From Tetracentron sinense (lineage: Eukaryota; Streptophyta; Magnoliopsida; Trochodendrales; Trochodendraceae), in contig CM026565.1 in NCBI GenBank assembly GCA_015143295.1, forward strand, positions 11,778,041-11,842,040: a stretch of DNA of 64,000 nt, read 5' to 3'. The notes beneath the pieces are model-generated. The model worked only from the letters and a program-made list of their open reading frames with translations. It did no database searches and was not told the DNA's origin. Shown here piece by piece: positions 46,335-55,945 of the stretch; the stretch's first letter is position 1, and every line of letters starts with the position of its first letter. The translations under genes were made by a program, and so were the position numbers.

Positions 46335-46643
46335 TCAAACAAATAAATGAGGGTACTTTTCTCGCACTTCGGCTTCTCGTTCCCAAGTAGCTTCCTCCCT
46401 TGAATGGTGTTGCCATCTTACTAAGACCAAGGGAACGGTCTTGTTGCGCAAGACTTGATCTCGCCTATCCAAGATCTGCACCGGTTGTTCAACTAGGGTG
46501 AGGTCCTCTCGGATCTCTATCGGATCAAGCTCGATGACATGAGAAGGATCCGGGATATACTTCCGGTGCATAGAGACATGGAATACATTATGGACCACCG
46601 CCATGTGAGCGGGCAAAGCAACACGGTAAGCCACCTCGCCAAC
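46335..46643 (-). CDS. Element D: chromodomain-like tail of Pol
   Basis: In frame with integrase, after a TGA at 46644-46646. HVSMHRKYIPDPSH ... VEQPVQILDRRDQVLRNK ... LVRWQHHSREEATWE, 99 codons to the natural stop. It is the chromodomain-type end of Tekay/Del elements and would bind chromatin at the target. Confidence 0.85.
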   Translation of the reverse strand, partial: VGEVAYRVALPAHMAVVHNVFHVSMHRKYIPDPSHVIELDPIEIREDLTLVEQPVQILDRRDQVLRNKTVPLVLVRWQHHSREEATWEREAEVREKYPHLFV

Positions 46644-47984
46644 TCAAGTAATGATCTCGAACGGACCCACATATCTCGGGCTAAGCTTGCCTCTCTTCCC
46701 GAATCGCATAACACCCTTGGTCGGTGAAATCTTGACAAAAAAAAAGTCACCGACTCGGAATTCAAGATCCCTCCTTCGGTTGTCGGCATAGCTTTTCTGT
46801 CTGTCCTGTGCGGTCTTCAACCTCTCCCGTATAAGCTTGACCCTATCCGCTGTTCGTTCAATCAACTTGGGGCCCAAAATCTTTCTTTCTCCAACTTCAT
46901 CCCAATACAAGGGAGATCTACAACTTCTTCCGTATAAGGCTTCAAAAGGTGCCATTTGTATGCTTGCTTGATAACTGTTATTGTAGGCGAATTCCACCAA
47001 AGGTAGGTGATCCTCCCAACTTCCTTTAAAATCCAACATACAAGCTCGGAGCATGTCTTCTATCACTTGATTCATCCTCTCTGTTTGCCCGTCGGTCTGT
47101 GGATGGAAGGCCGTGCTAAAGTCTAGTCGGGAACCCATGGCATCCTGAAAACTTTTCCAAAACCTGGATGTGAATCTTGGATCCCGGTCTGAGACAATGC
47201 TCACTGGTACTCCATGCAATCGGACTATCTCTTTGATGTACAAGGTAGCTAACTGATTTGAGTTGAATGTAGTCCGGTACGGTAAGAAATGGGTGGACTT
47301 CGTGAGTCTGTCAACAACAACCCATATCGCATCAGTCTTTCTAACTGTCTTTGGCAACCCCACAATGAAGTCCATAGAGATATGTTCCCATTTCCACTCG
47401 GGAATAGGGAGAGACTGCAACAGACCCGCCGGTCTCCTGTGCTCGGCCTTGACTTGTTGGCACACCAAGCATCGGGACACGTACTCCGCTATTTCTCGCT
47501 TCATGTTTCGCCACCAAAAGTGCTTCTTCAAGTCCCTATACATCTTGGTACCCCCGGGGTGAACGGTGTACTTGGACCGGTGAGCCTCGTACAAGATTTC
47601 TCGTTTAAGCTTCTCATCGGCTGGGACACATACTCTTTCCTTGAAAGTGATAATTCCATCATCCCTCACCGTAAAATCCTTGCTGCCACTTTTAACTGAC
47701 TGGTCTCGGCAAGACAGTAGTTCGGCATCCATTCCCTGCAACTCCCTCGTCATGCTCAGGATATATGGCCTAACTATGATATTAGCCATTACTGGCCCAA
47801 AGGTAGGGAGACTAAAACTGATGTCGAGGTTGGATGCATCTTCTAACAACCTCCATTCCCTCATCATCATGTGCGCCAAAAGTCCAGTGGGCTTCCGGCT
47901 AAGAGCATCGGCTACAACGTTCGCCTTACCCGGATGATATTGAATGGAACATTCGTAGTCTTTCAAAAACTCTACCCATCTCCT
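46644..47984 (-). pseudogene. Element D: integrase
   Basis: 440 open codons. RNase H end and linker, zinc-binding [11 protein letters not shown] ... [11 protein letters not shown], catalytic D in MDFIVGLP, D in [14 protein letters not shown] in TDGQTERMNQVIEDML, then GKLSPRYVGPFEIIT. All catalytic residues are intact. The TGA at 46644 replaces an arginine codon of the relatives and separates the tail. Confidence 0.92.
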
Positions 47985-49307
47985 CTACCTTAAATTCAAT
48001 TCCTTTTGGGAGAACAGGTACCCCAAGCTTTTATGATCCGTGAATACGTCGAACTGTTCCCCATAGAGATAATGTCGCCAAATCTTCAAGGCAAACACAA
48101 CTGCGGCGAGCTCTAAATCGTGAGTGGGATAATTCTTCTCATGATCTTTCAATTGCCTGGAGGCATAAGCAATGACTTTGCCATGCTGCATAAGTACACA
48201 TCCCAACCCCACATGCGAGGCATCACTGTAAACCACAAAACCACCACTCCCGGATGGCACAGTAAGGACGGGGGCCGTGGTGAGGCGTTTCTTCAACTCC
48301 TGAAAGCTCACTTCGCATTTATCGCTCCAACTAAACTTGGCATTCTTCCTCGTCAAGTAAGTGAGAGGTGCAGCCAAACTGGAGAATCCCTCCACAAATC
48401 TCTGATAGTAGCCTACCAGCCCGAGAAAACTACGTATCTCCGTGACGCTATTGGGTCTCTCCCATCTCATAACTGCCTCTATCTTTGCCGGGTCAACAGA
48501 AATGCCCTCGGCCGACACTACGTGGCCTAGGAACGCCACCTTCTCCAACCAAAATTCGCACTTGCTTAACTTAGCGTATAGCCTATGCTCTCTCAACATC
48601 TCCAGAGCAAGACGAAGGTCTTCGTGCGTGATCTTCCCGGTCTGGGAATACACCAAAATGTCATCTATGAACACAATCACACATCGATCCAAGTAAGATC
48701 GGAACACCCGGTTCATCAAATCCATGAACGCCGCCGGTGCATTCGTCATCCCAAAAGGCATGACAAGGAACTCGTAGTGCCCATACCGAGTCCTGAAAGC
48801 CGACTTCAGAACATCTTCCGCCTTGATCTTTAACTGATGATACCCCGATCTAAGATCAATCTTGGAGAAAAATCTCGCTCCCTTCAGTTGGTCGAACAAG
48901 TCGTCTATCCGAGGCAAAGGATAACGATTCTTAATAGAAACCTTGTTCAACTGCCGGTAATCTATGCACATTCTCATTGACCCGTCTTTCTTTTTCACAA
49001 AGAGGACCGGAGCTCCCCATGGTGACACACTTGGTCGGATGAAACCAAGTTGTTGTAGCTCCTCAATTTGCTTCTTCAATTCTTCAAGCTCTAATGGGGC
49101 CATTCTATACGGCGCCCTTGAAATCGGAGTGGTGCCTGGAGTAAGCTCTATAGCGAACTCAATCTCCCGATCTGGAGGCAATCCGGGAAGTTCCTCTGGA
49201 AATATATCCAAGAACTCACTCACGACCGGGATGACCGAGGAGTTTTGTGCTTCTGGGTTTACTAAGCTCAAAGCTGCGAGGCGAGCAATGTCTCTTTCCC
49301 TCAACCC
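47985..49307 (-). pseudogene. Element D: reverse transcriptase and RNase H
   Basis: 439 open codons: [45 protein letters not shown], catalytic [11 protein letters not shown] (isoleucine instead of the usual valine), and RNase H with [12 protein letters not shown] and [18 protein letters not shown] at 47985-47987 replaces the glutamine of the LRQRRW motif seen in E2. Confidence 0.92.
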
Positions 49308-49666
49308 TCAAAAGTGAAATGGCTTAACTCCCATCGGCTCGAAGTTCACCATCTTCTCGAAACATGCCACATGTCCGTGGTGAGCCGATAGCCAATCCAT
49401 ACCGAGTATAACATCGAAATCTAAGTCTTGGAAGTCCAGGATGATGAGGTCGGCTAACAACTCATTCTGTCCCACTTGGACTACACAGCCCCTGTATATA
49501 CGGTCCGTGTCCACCGACTTGCCGAGCAGTGTGGAGATGGTCAATTCATGCTTCAACTGACTGGACTTGGTTGAAAATCCTTTCGCAAAGCTAAGCGATA
49601 CAAAGGAATGAGTGGATCCTGTGTCGATCAACACTCGAGCTAGGCATTCATTCACTAATAACGCGC
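49308..49666 (-). pseudogene. Element D: aspartic protease
   Basis: Starts at the intron acceptor: ALLVNECLARVLIDTGSTHSFVS, with intact D-T-G, then VILGMDWLSAHHGHVACFEK. Ends at TGA 49308-49310, which replaces the arginine of FHFRG in E2. Confidence 0.9.
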
Positions 49667-49802
49667 CTGTGTGATTAATTAAATTCACGTTAATAGATTT
49701 CACACAATAACACATACGTATAGGTAGTATGTCATACATATAAGCAATCACATCACATAATAGAAGCCAATTACAACTCAAAACTTTAGCATGATAGCGT
49801 AC
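49667..49802 (-). other. Element D: gag-pol intron (136 nt)
   Basis: Minus strand GTACGCT...CACACAG between CAAG and GCGCG. Splicing gives VVQ-G-ALLVNE. Unspliced gag ends within a few codons (VVQGTLSC). Phase and position are identical in elements 0 and E2. Confidence 0.7.
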
Positions 49803-51007
49803 CTTGCACGACATCGTCAGATGCACGTGCATCCCGTTCCGATAAGGCAAAGACCTGCCCCTGGTCTGCCCTGCAAGGCGGTGGAGTGGATAACGTGGGT
49901 CGTGAAGGCCTAGACGCAGAAGCCTGTGAGGATCCCGACTGGGAATCCTGTCGAACTGGGGGCCTACTCCCCTGGGGTTGGATAGGCTGCAGCTGCCTGC
50001 GTGGGCAATCCCTGACCATGTGATTCACATCTCCACAGTGAAAGCACCCACCCGAAATCCTCCGACATTCACCAATCTGGTGACTCCGACTACAATAGGA
50101 GCACTCCTCAAATGCTGATGAGGATGAAGGTGGAACATATCGGGTGGCCTGTGAAAGTGTGGGACGAGGTACCGGTGTAGTGGTAGGCCGAGATACCTGT
50201 GATGTCAAGGGAGGCCTCTGTGACCGTATCAGCTTGGATGCCTGATATGGGGCTGCCCTAGCCCTCTTCTCTGCCGACCCCGAACTACTCGATTGGCCTC
50301 GAGCCACATCCCTTCTCTTGAAGAATTCTTCCGAATTCTTCTCGGCAAGCTTCACCTTGCTCACAACCTCTCCCCAGGTAGCCACCTGGAACATCGAGAC
50401 CCTGTCTCTAATGGAGGGTTTCAATCCCCGCTCAAATTTCCTGACTCGCATATGCTCCGATGCAATTAGGTGAGGTGCGAATCTCGACAACTCCACGAAG
50501 GTAGCCTCATAATCGACCACACTCAACTCTCCTTGTTCAAGAGTCATGAATTCAATCTCCTTCTGTTCTTTGACAGCCGCCGGAAAATACTATTTATAGA
50601 AGACATCCAAAAATTCCGACCATGTCCACAGCTCCCCCGCCCTGGTGGACTCCCTCTGTCTCTGTGCGGCTCTTCACCAATGCTCGGCCGCACCTTCCAT
50701 CACGAAGGTGGCCCAGTCCACTTTTTGTTCATCCGTGCAGTGGAGCGCTCTAAAAATCTTTTCCAATTGCATCACCCATGCCTCGGCGACCATGGGGTTA
50801 GTAGTACCGAAGAAGGTAGGAGGACGCAATCTCCTAAATGCCTCCAATCCTGAAGCATGGTGTGCCGGAGGTGGCGGAGGCGTAGAAGGAGTAACAGCAA
50901 CTGGCCTTGCTGCTAACATAGCCAAAGTCTCAGCTATAGATGCAAAAGCTTGGGCAAAATCGGGTTGCTCGTCACCGGAAGGGGCATCACTTTCACTTCC
51001 CCTCGTA
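49803..51007 (-). pseudogene. gag: Element D: gag
   Basis: Frame from the palindrome centre: RGSESDAPSGDEQPDFAQAF, then RRLRPPTFFGTTNPMVAEAW, the core (LEQGELSVVDYEATFVELS), a serine/proline linker and the knuckle CFHCGDVNHMVRDC (about 49990-50045) preceded by CSYCSRSHQIGEC. Stops at 50674-50676 and 50590-50592. The initiation codon expected upstream is lost because the sequence turns into an inverted copy at 51008. Confidence 0.88.
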
Positions 51008-51291
51008 TTGTATCCGCGACCCCGAGCCTACGAGGGGAAGTGAAAGTGATGCCCCTTCCGGTGACGAGCAACCCGATTTTGCCCAAGCTTTTGCATCAAT
51101 AGCTGAGACTTTGGCTATGTTAGCAGCAAGGCCAGTTGCTGTTACTCCTTCTACGCCTCCGCCACCTCCGGCACACCATGCTTCAGGATTGGAGGCATTT
51201 AGGAGATTGCGTCCTCCTACCTTCTTCGGTACTACTAACCCCATGGTCGCCGAGGCATGGGTGATGCAATTGGAAAAGATTTTTAGAGCGC
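50745..51291. repeat. Large palindrome in element D gag (two 263-bp arms)
   Basis: Left arm 50745-51007 and right arm 51029-51291 are near-perfect reverse complements, with a 21-nt spacer (51008-51028). The right arm is an inverted duplicate of the gag N-terminal region, so the same peptide reads on both strands. Confidence 0.93.
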
Positions 51292-51384
51292 CCCATGCAC
51301 TTGGAATACAACTCTTTCCTACACCTAATGCCTTGTTCAATTATGGTATCTAGTACTAAGCGACCCTAGGGACTCTAATGCCTA
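51292..51384 (-). other. Element D leader remnant
   Basis: Short non-coding leader between the palindrome and the primer site. It is much shorter than in E2 (about 330 bp), so the inverted duplication replaced part of it. Confidence 0.6.
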
Positions 51385-51400
51385 GAGCTCTGATACCACC
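51385..51400 (-). other. Primer binding site of element D
   Basis: Minus-strand TGGTATCAGAGCTCTAG two to three nt inside the 5' LTR; initiator tRNA-Met type. Confidence 0.9.
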
Positions 51401-51690
51401 TCTGTCACGCCCCAAAACACCCCCTAGGAGTTAAGGGATACTTTAGGTGTGATACTTCGTACCTGCCAAACCCTCCTGTAATTAACAAGAGAATACAGTA
51501 CAAAAAAAAAATGATAATTAGAGCGCAGAAGCTAAATATAAATGCGGAAGCGTAACTAAATTTTTCCTTTCTTTATAATGATCCAAAATATAGTATTCCA
51601 AGTTAACATAAATACAAAACACGCCTAAGTCTAAGGTGGAATGGCCCACCTATCAAAATACATAAGACCCAACACTATCTCGATCAATAG

Positions 51691-51840
51691 TCACCCCCGT
51701 GGGGCCAATGGTCTAAGTCTCTCGCCTCCGCCTGAGGCTCGAACTGCTAGATCCTCATACGGTTCCTCCTCGCCGTAGTCCTCCTCTATCCAAGGACCCG
51801 GATCACATATGTCAAGAGGAGCTCGTGTACCTGCCGACAT
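51691..51840 (-). CDS. Conserved LTR mini-ORF, family D copy 2
   Basis: ATG TCG GCA GGT; APLDIC-DPG-PWIEEDYGEEEPYEDLAV, with the core tryptophan intact. One inserted nucleotide (relative to copy 1) shifts the last part, so it ends after 49 residues with a different C-terminus. Confidence 0.5.
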   Translation of the reverse strand: MSAGTRAPLDICDPGPWIEEDYGEEEPYEDLAVRASGGGERLRPLAPRG

Positions 51841-52053
51841 GAAAGTACGGCTGAGCGTGGAATACTCAGCGAGTACAAACTCCTAACCAACAATGGTAAT
51901 GACGAACAACATCATATACAAGTAATAGAAGGAGTACAATTCATAATCAATTTCTAACGACATCATACATAAACGTTTTATCAAGTATAATTGTTATGAA
52001 ACCAAAACACGTCTATGAATCATACGAAACCTCTTTGAGTTATCCTTTCAATA

Positions 52054-52715
52054 TTTCTTATGAGCCAGAGGTTAGCACCCGCATATCCCTGGGCTACCAA
52101 CCTCCTTGACAGTACAATATATTTCTTATGAGCCAGGGGCTAGCACCCGTGTAATCCCTGGGCTACCAACCCCCTTGACAGTACAATATATTTCTTATGA
52201 GCCAGGGGCTAGCACCCGTATAATCCCTGGGCTACCAACCCCCTTGACAGTACAATATATTTCTTATGAGCCAGGGGTTAGCACCCGTATAATCCCTGGG
52301 CTACTAACCCCCTTGACAGTACAATACCTTTCTTATGAGCCAGAGGTCAGCACCCGCAAAATCCTGGGCTACTAACCTCCTTGACAATACCATTTCTTTT
52401 CTTATGAGCCAGAGGTTAGCACCCTTAACTGGGGCTACCAACCTCCTTGACAGTACAATACCTTTCTTATGAGCCAGAGGTCAGCACCCGCAAAATCCTG
52501 GGCTACTAACCTCCTTGACAATACCATTTCTTTTCTTATGAGCCAGAGGTTAGCACCCTTAACCGGGGCTACCAACCTCCTTGAGTATACCTTTCTTATG
52601 AGCCAGAGGTCAGCACCCGCAAAATCCTGGGCTACTAACCTCCTTGACAATACCATTTCTTTTCTTATGAGCTAGAGGTTAGCACCCTTAACCGGGGCTA
52701 CCAACCTCCTTGACA
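52054..52715 (-). repeat. LTR minisatellite of element D, 5' LTR copy
   Basis: Ten units, same family as 44801-45460, with the same block order and only small differences, as expected of LTRs copied at the same insertion. Confidence 0.9.
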
Positions 52716-53936
52716 ATATCCTCCATCTACATATGTGCTCGTGCATAGCAATCGTAAAATCATGATGACATATAGCATTTTAACAATTCCCAACTCACAT
52801 GAGAATTTAAGAAGCGAAATAAACACATGTATACAACTTGCCAAATGGGGAACATTTATGTAACTCATGCTTTCAAATCTTAGTTTATTCATGCATTCTA
52901 TCAAACATGTGGTATTCAACCTTTTTACCTTTAGTTATTTCATATTTTCTCATTCGAACATTTCATCAAACACTTGGGGTGTGTTCATTATGCGTAATAT
53001 GCCCTTCCACCATTTTTCCATCATTCAATACATCACAACATGGCATCCAATCGCCTCCACTCCTCATCCATTCATACATTCCACCCTTTGTTTGTATTAT
53101 CTTGTTTATGTTTTAGGGATTTAGCATATACCAACACAAGGGAGCAATGGGGAAGATCCAACACATATTTACTTAGGAAAATCTTAGGTTATTACCAAAG
53201 TAACTAGGAAGAGTGTACTAACCTTGAAAAGAGAAAGAAAAATCCTTGAGGATGATGTAGAAACGCTGCCCTAGCTTGAAAGAGGTACTCCACACGAGCT
53301 TGAAGTGTGATTTGGAGAATTCAAGCCTTTAGAACGGTTCTAGGGTTCTAAAACCCTTGATTCTCTCACGTGGAAAACCCTAGATGTAAATCCCCCTTCT
53401 CTTCTCTTCTTCTCTCTCAAAACCTTCTAAGTGAGGTGAATGAAACCCTAAAGGCTCGGGCAAGCCCTTATGGGAAAGGGTTTAACCCCCAAAAGACGAA
53501 AACGCCCTTAATGAAATTTCTGCAAAAACGCGAAGACCGAGCAATCGGTGGTTATGACCGATCGATTGGTTGCCTACCGAGCGATCGGTACTCTGACCGA
53601 GCGACCGGTCAAAAACTCACTCTCTGGAAAATTTCCCCATACAAATTTTTCGACCAGTCGATAGCCTCCAATCGATCGGTTTTGGACCGATCGATCGCTC
53701 CGTGGACCGAGCGATCGGTGCTCTGCTGGTCCCGACTGTTTTGACCATATCTTTTGACTCGTTCGTCCGATTTTGACGATTCAACTTGTGTTGGATTCGT
53801 CCTTCGAAAATGGACATTTTTGACGGTTTGGAATTTCCGATTTCTCCCTTATTTGTTAATTATACTATGAGAAAGGCCAATTGGTAACGAAAATGCTATT
53901 CATTAAAGTTGGAAAAGTTCGGGGTGCTACAGATAC

Positions 53937-54681
53937 CATGCTACCATTGGTGGTAATTGACTTAGAATAATCCTAACATGTTACCTTAGGTGGTAAGTGT
54001 CCTAGACTAACCATACGGATCCTAGGCGATGAGATAAGTAGTGCAAAACAACTTTAAAATTCTGAAATTTTTCAAAAAACCAAGGTTGCTTGTTTTGGGC
54101 ATATCTCCCAAACCATAACTTAGATTTTGCTCCATAATATGTGAAAACAACCGCATCGAAAAGAGCTACAATTTTTGTGAAGGGTACAAGACCCAAAAAT
54201 GAAGTTCTAATTTTGTGGTTGCACCTCAGGGTCAACCCTGACCATTGAGGGTCGACCCTGGGTATAGAATATTTTGTATGGGAAAAATGACCAGAGAGTT
54301 GGATTTTTGGCGGGCGACCCTAGAGGATGGTTCGGTCGACTTAAATGTACACTTGGGTCGACCCAACTATCCCCCAGGGTCGACCCTGATATGGAGTTTT
54401 GTTAAAATTCCTTCCTTAGTAACTTTTTGACTATTTTAAGTTTTTAAACCAACTTTTAGCAACTTCTAAACATTGAATTGTGTTCCCTATTTATATAAAA
54501 CCCGTCTAGTTCGTGGGAAACAACTTTGGGGAAGTATTGAGAAGGTTTTTAACTCCTTCTAGAGTCCATAAACACTCTGGAATCTTATCGTTCTCCTTTT
54601 CTTGGTTAGTGTATTAAACCTAGAGTTTCCAAGCCCAAAGTTTCAATTTTGTTTGTTTGGACTTGTCCTTTGAAGGAGTCT
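53937..54681 (+). repeat. Second element A, 3' LTR, second part (truncated)
   Basis: Continues from 44142: palindromes GGGTCGACCC at about 54245-54385, TATATAAAA box at about 54490, then match to the A LTR until GGAGTC at about 54681. About 580 bp of the LTR end are missing. Confidence 0.82.
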
Positions 54682-55100
54682 GATATTCGCTTAAAAGTGT
54701 TTGTTTTTCACGATTATCCTTTGAGAATTATTGAACTCTCCTATGTAAAACTTTTATCCTTACAAACTTTTCTACGTAATAGTTTTATCAATTGCATAGA
54801 ACACACTTTTCTAGTTAAAATGGTGTATTTGCATAGTTTAAACACATTTATGAAAGTCTAGATACTGAGCCATTTCGATGAACTCTCATTACGTGTTTTA
54901 ACTGTCTCAGGAACCCTAACTGGACGATTTTCAAGGACTGGAGGCTGTAGTTCAGCATCAAAGCCCATTACCAAAGACTAAAGAGCCAACAGGCTATACC
55001 AAGTAGATGCAGGCCAAGTGTGGGCTAAGCCAAAAGATCACAATTACAGAATGAGGCCCAGGGAGCTGAAGAATTGATTACCAAGAAAGAGGACTTGAGT
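54682..55100. other. Unassigned stretch before the CACTA element
   Basis: About 420 bp. I see no coding frame, repeat or RNA signature I can name. Confidence 0.4.
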
Positions 55101-55420
55101 CACTACGTCAAAATTCGGTAAAAACCACGGTCAAAAACCGAGGTTTTCGACCATAAACCACGGTTCCTGACCGTGGTTTTTTCCGTCATGATTTTTCTAG
55201 TGGTTTTAGTAAACAACGGATAAGGATAGTGGTAAAAGATAGGACAAAACAACGGTCGATAGCCGTGGTTTATGTATAAATAAACCACGGTTGGTATCCG
55301 TTGTTTATTTATCATAAACAACAGTCCTAAACTGTTGTTTTAACTAATTATGGAAGTAAAAATTTTAAACAAAAACAACGGTCTTTGTCCGTGGTTTTTC
55401 TAAATAATTTAGAAAAAAAA
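55101..55420. repeat. CACTA terminal and sub-terminal repeats
   Basis: Many copies, in both orientations, of an ACCACGGTC / GACCGTGGTT unit (for example 55123, 55155, 55171, 55250, 55262, 55283, 55377, 55391). In En/Spm elements such motifs bind the accessory transposase protein. Confidence 0.8.
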
Positions 55421-55689
55421 TATTTATTTTTTCAGCCAAACAGCACCTGGACCTGTAATACTTTTCAATAAATTTAACATCCACCCACCACAGTAGATAA
55501 GAAACACTAAATCATCACTTCAAATACATTATAAACACACACTACACTTCAAAAACTTAATAATTACTTCAAACATCTAACCATCATAATAAACTTCAAG
55601 TTCAAACTTATTAGTTATCTACATCTGAAAATGTTGAGAAATAAATTACCAAGTAATGAATTAAAAAAGTAAATTACATATGAGAAAAA

Positions 55690-55945
55690 TCAAAGAAGTC
55701 GTGTAAAAGGTTTGGGCCAAGTAATGATATCTCCAGCTATAATATCTCCAAGTGTCCCTTCTCCTTCATACAAATCTGAATAGATATCATAAACTTCATC
55801 TACGATAACGCTATAGGAATCGGCAGATGGTGTTGCATCTCTATTGATGCGTCCGAGTGCAACAGTCTTCCTCTTGAAATTCACCAATAAACAACGTGTG
55901 GATCTTAGGTCAACAGGAGACTCGGGGAGAACTGAAGGTTGCCTT
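55690..55945 (-). pseudogene. CACTA protein, C-terminal exon
   Basis: The minus strand encodes VRQPSVLPESPVDLRSTRCLLVNFKRKTVALGRI-type sequence and ends GDIIAGDIITWPKPFTRLL with stop at about 55690. The ending ...WPK-x-(L/F) is typical of the second protein of plant En/Spm elements. Preceded by an AG acceptor (near 55950). Confidence 0.6.

Larger units (their letters stand above)
44143..53931 (-). mobile_element. Element D: nearly complete Tekay-type chromovirus
   Basis: 9789 bp, minus strand, target duplication GATAC (44138-44142 and 53932-53936), LTR ends TGTAGCAC...GTGACA. 5' LTR 51403-53931 (2529 bp), 3' LTR 44143-46243 (2101 bp; it lacks about 430 bp near 45887 that the other keeps). 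Primer site, gag, protease, RT, RNase H, integrase, chromodomain-like tail and polypurine tract are all present and in the usual order. Pol has no frameshift, only three premature stops. Confidence 0.93.
51403..53931 (-). repeat. Element D, 5' LTR (2529 bp)
   Basis: Complete LTR. U3 block 53740-53825, palindrome cluster 53540-53725, a TATA-like CCCATAAGGG at about 53470 (minus strand), donor-like AAG/GTTAGTACAC at 53222, minisatellite 52054-52715, mini-ORF 51691-51840 with acceptor-like CGGCAG at 51831. Confidence 0.92.

Noticed and set aside
50940-51353. A plus-strand 137-codon frame with a gag-like peptide
   Set aside because: It is the inverted arm of the palindrome, a copy of the minus-strand gag start, not an independent gene.
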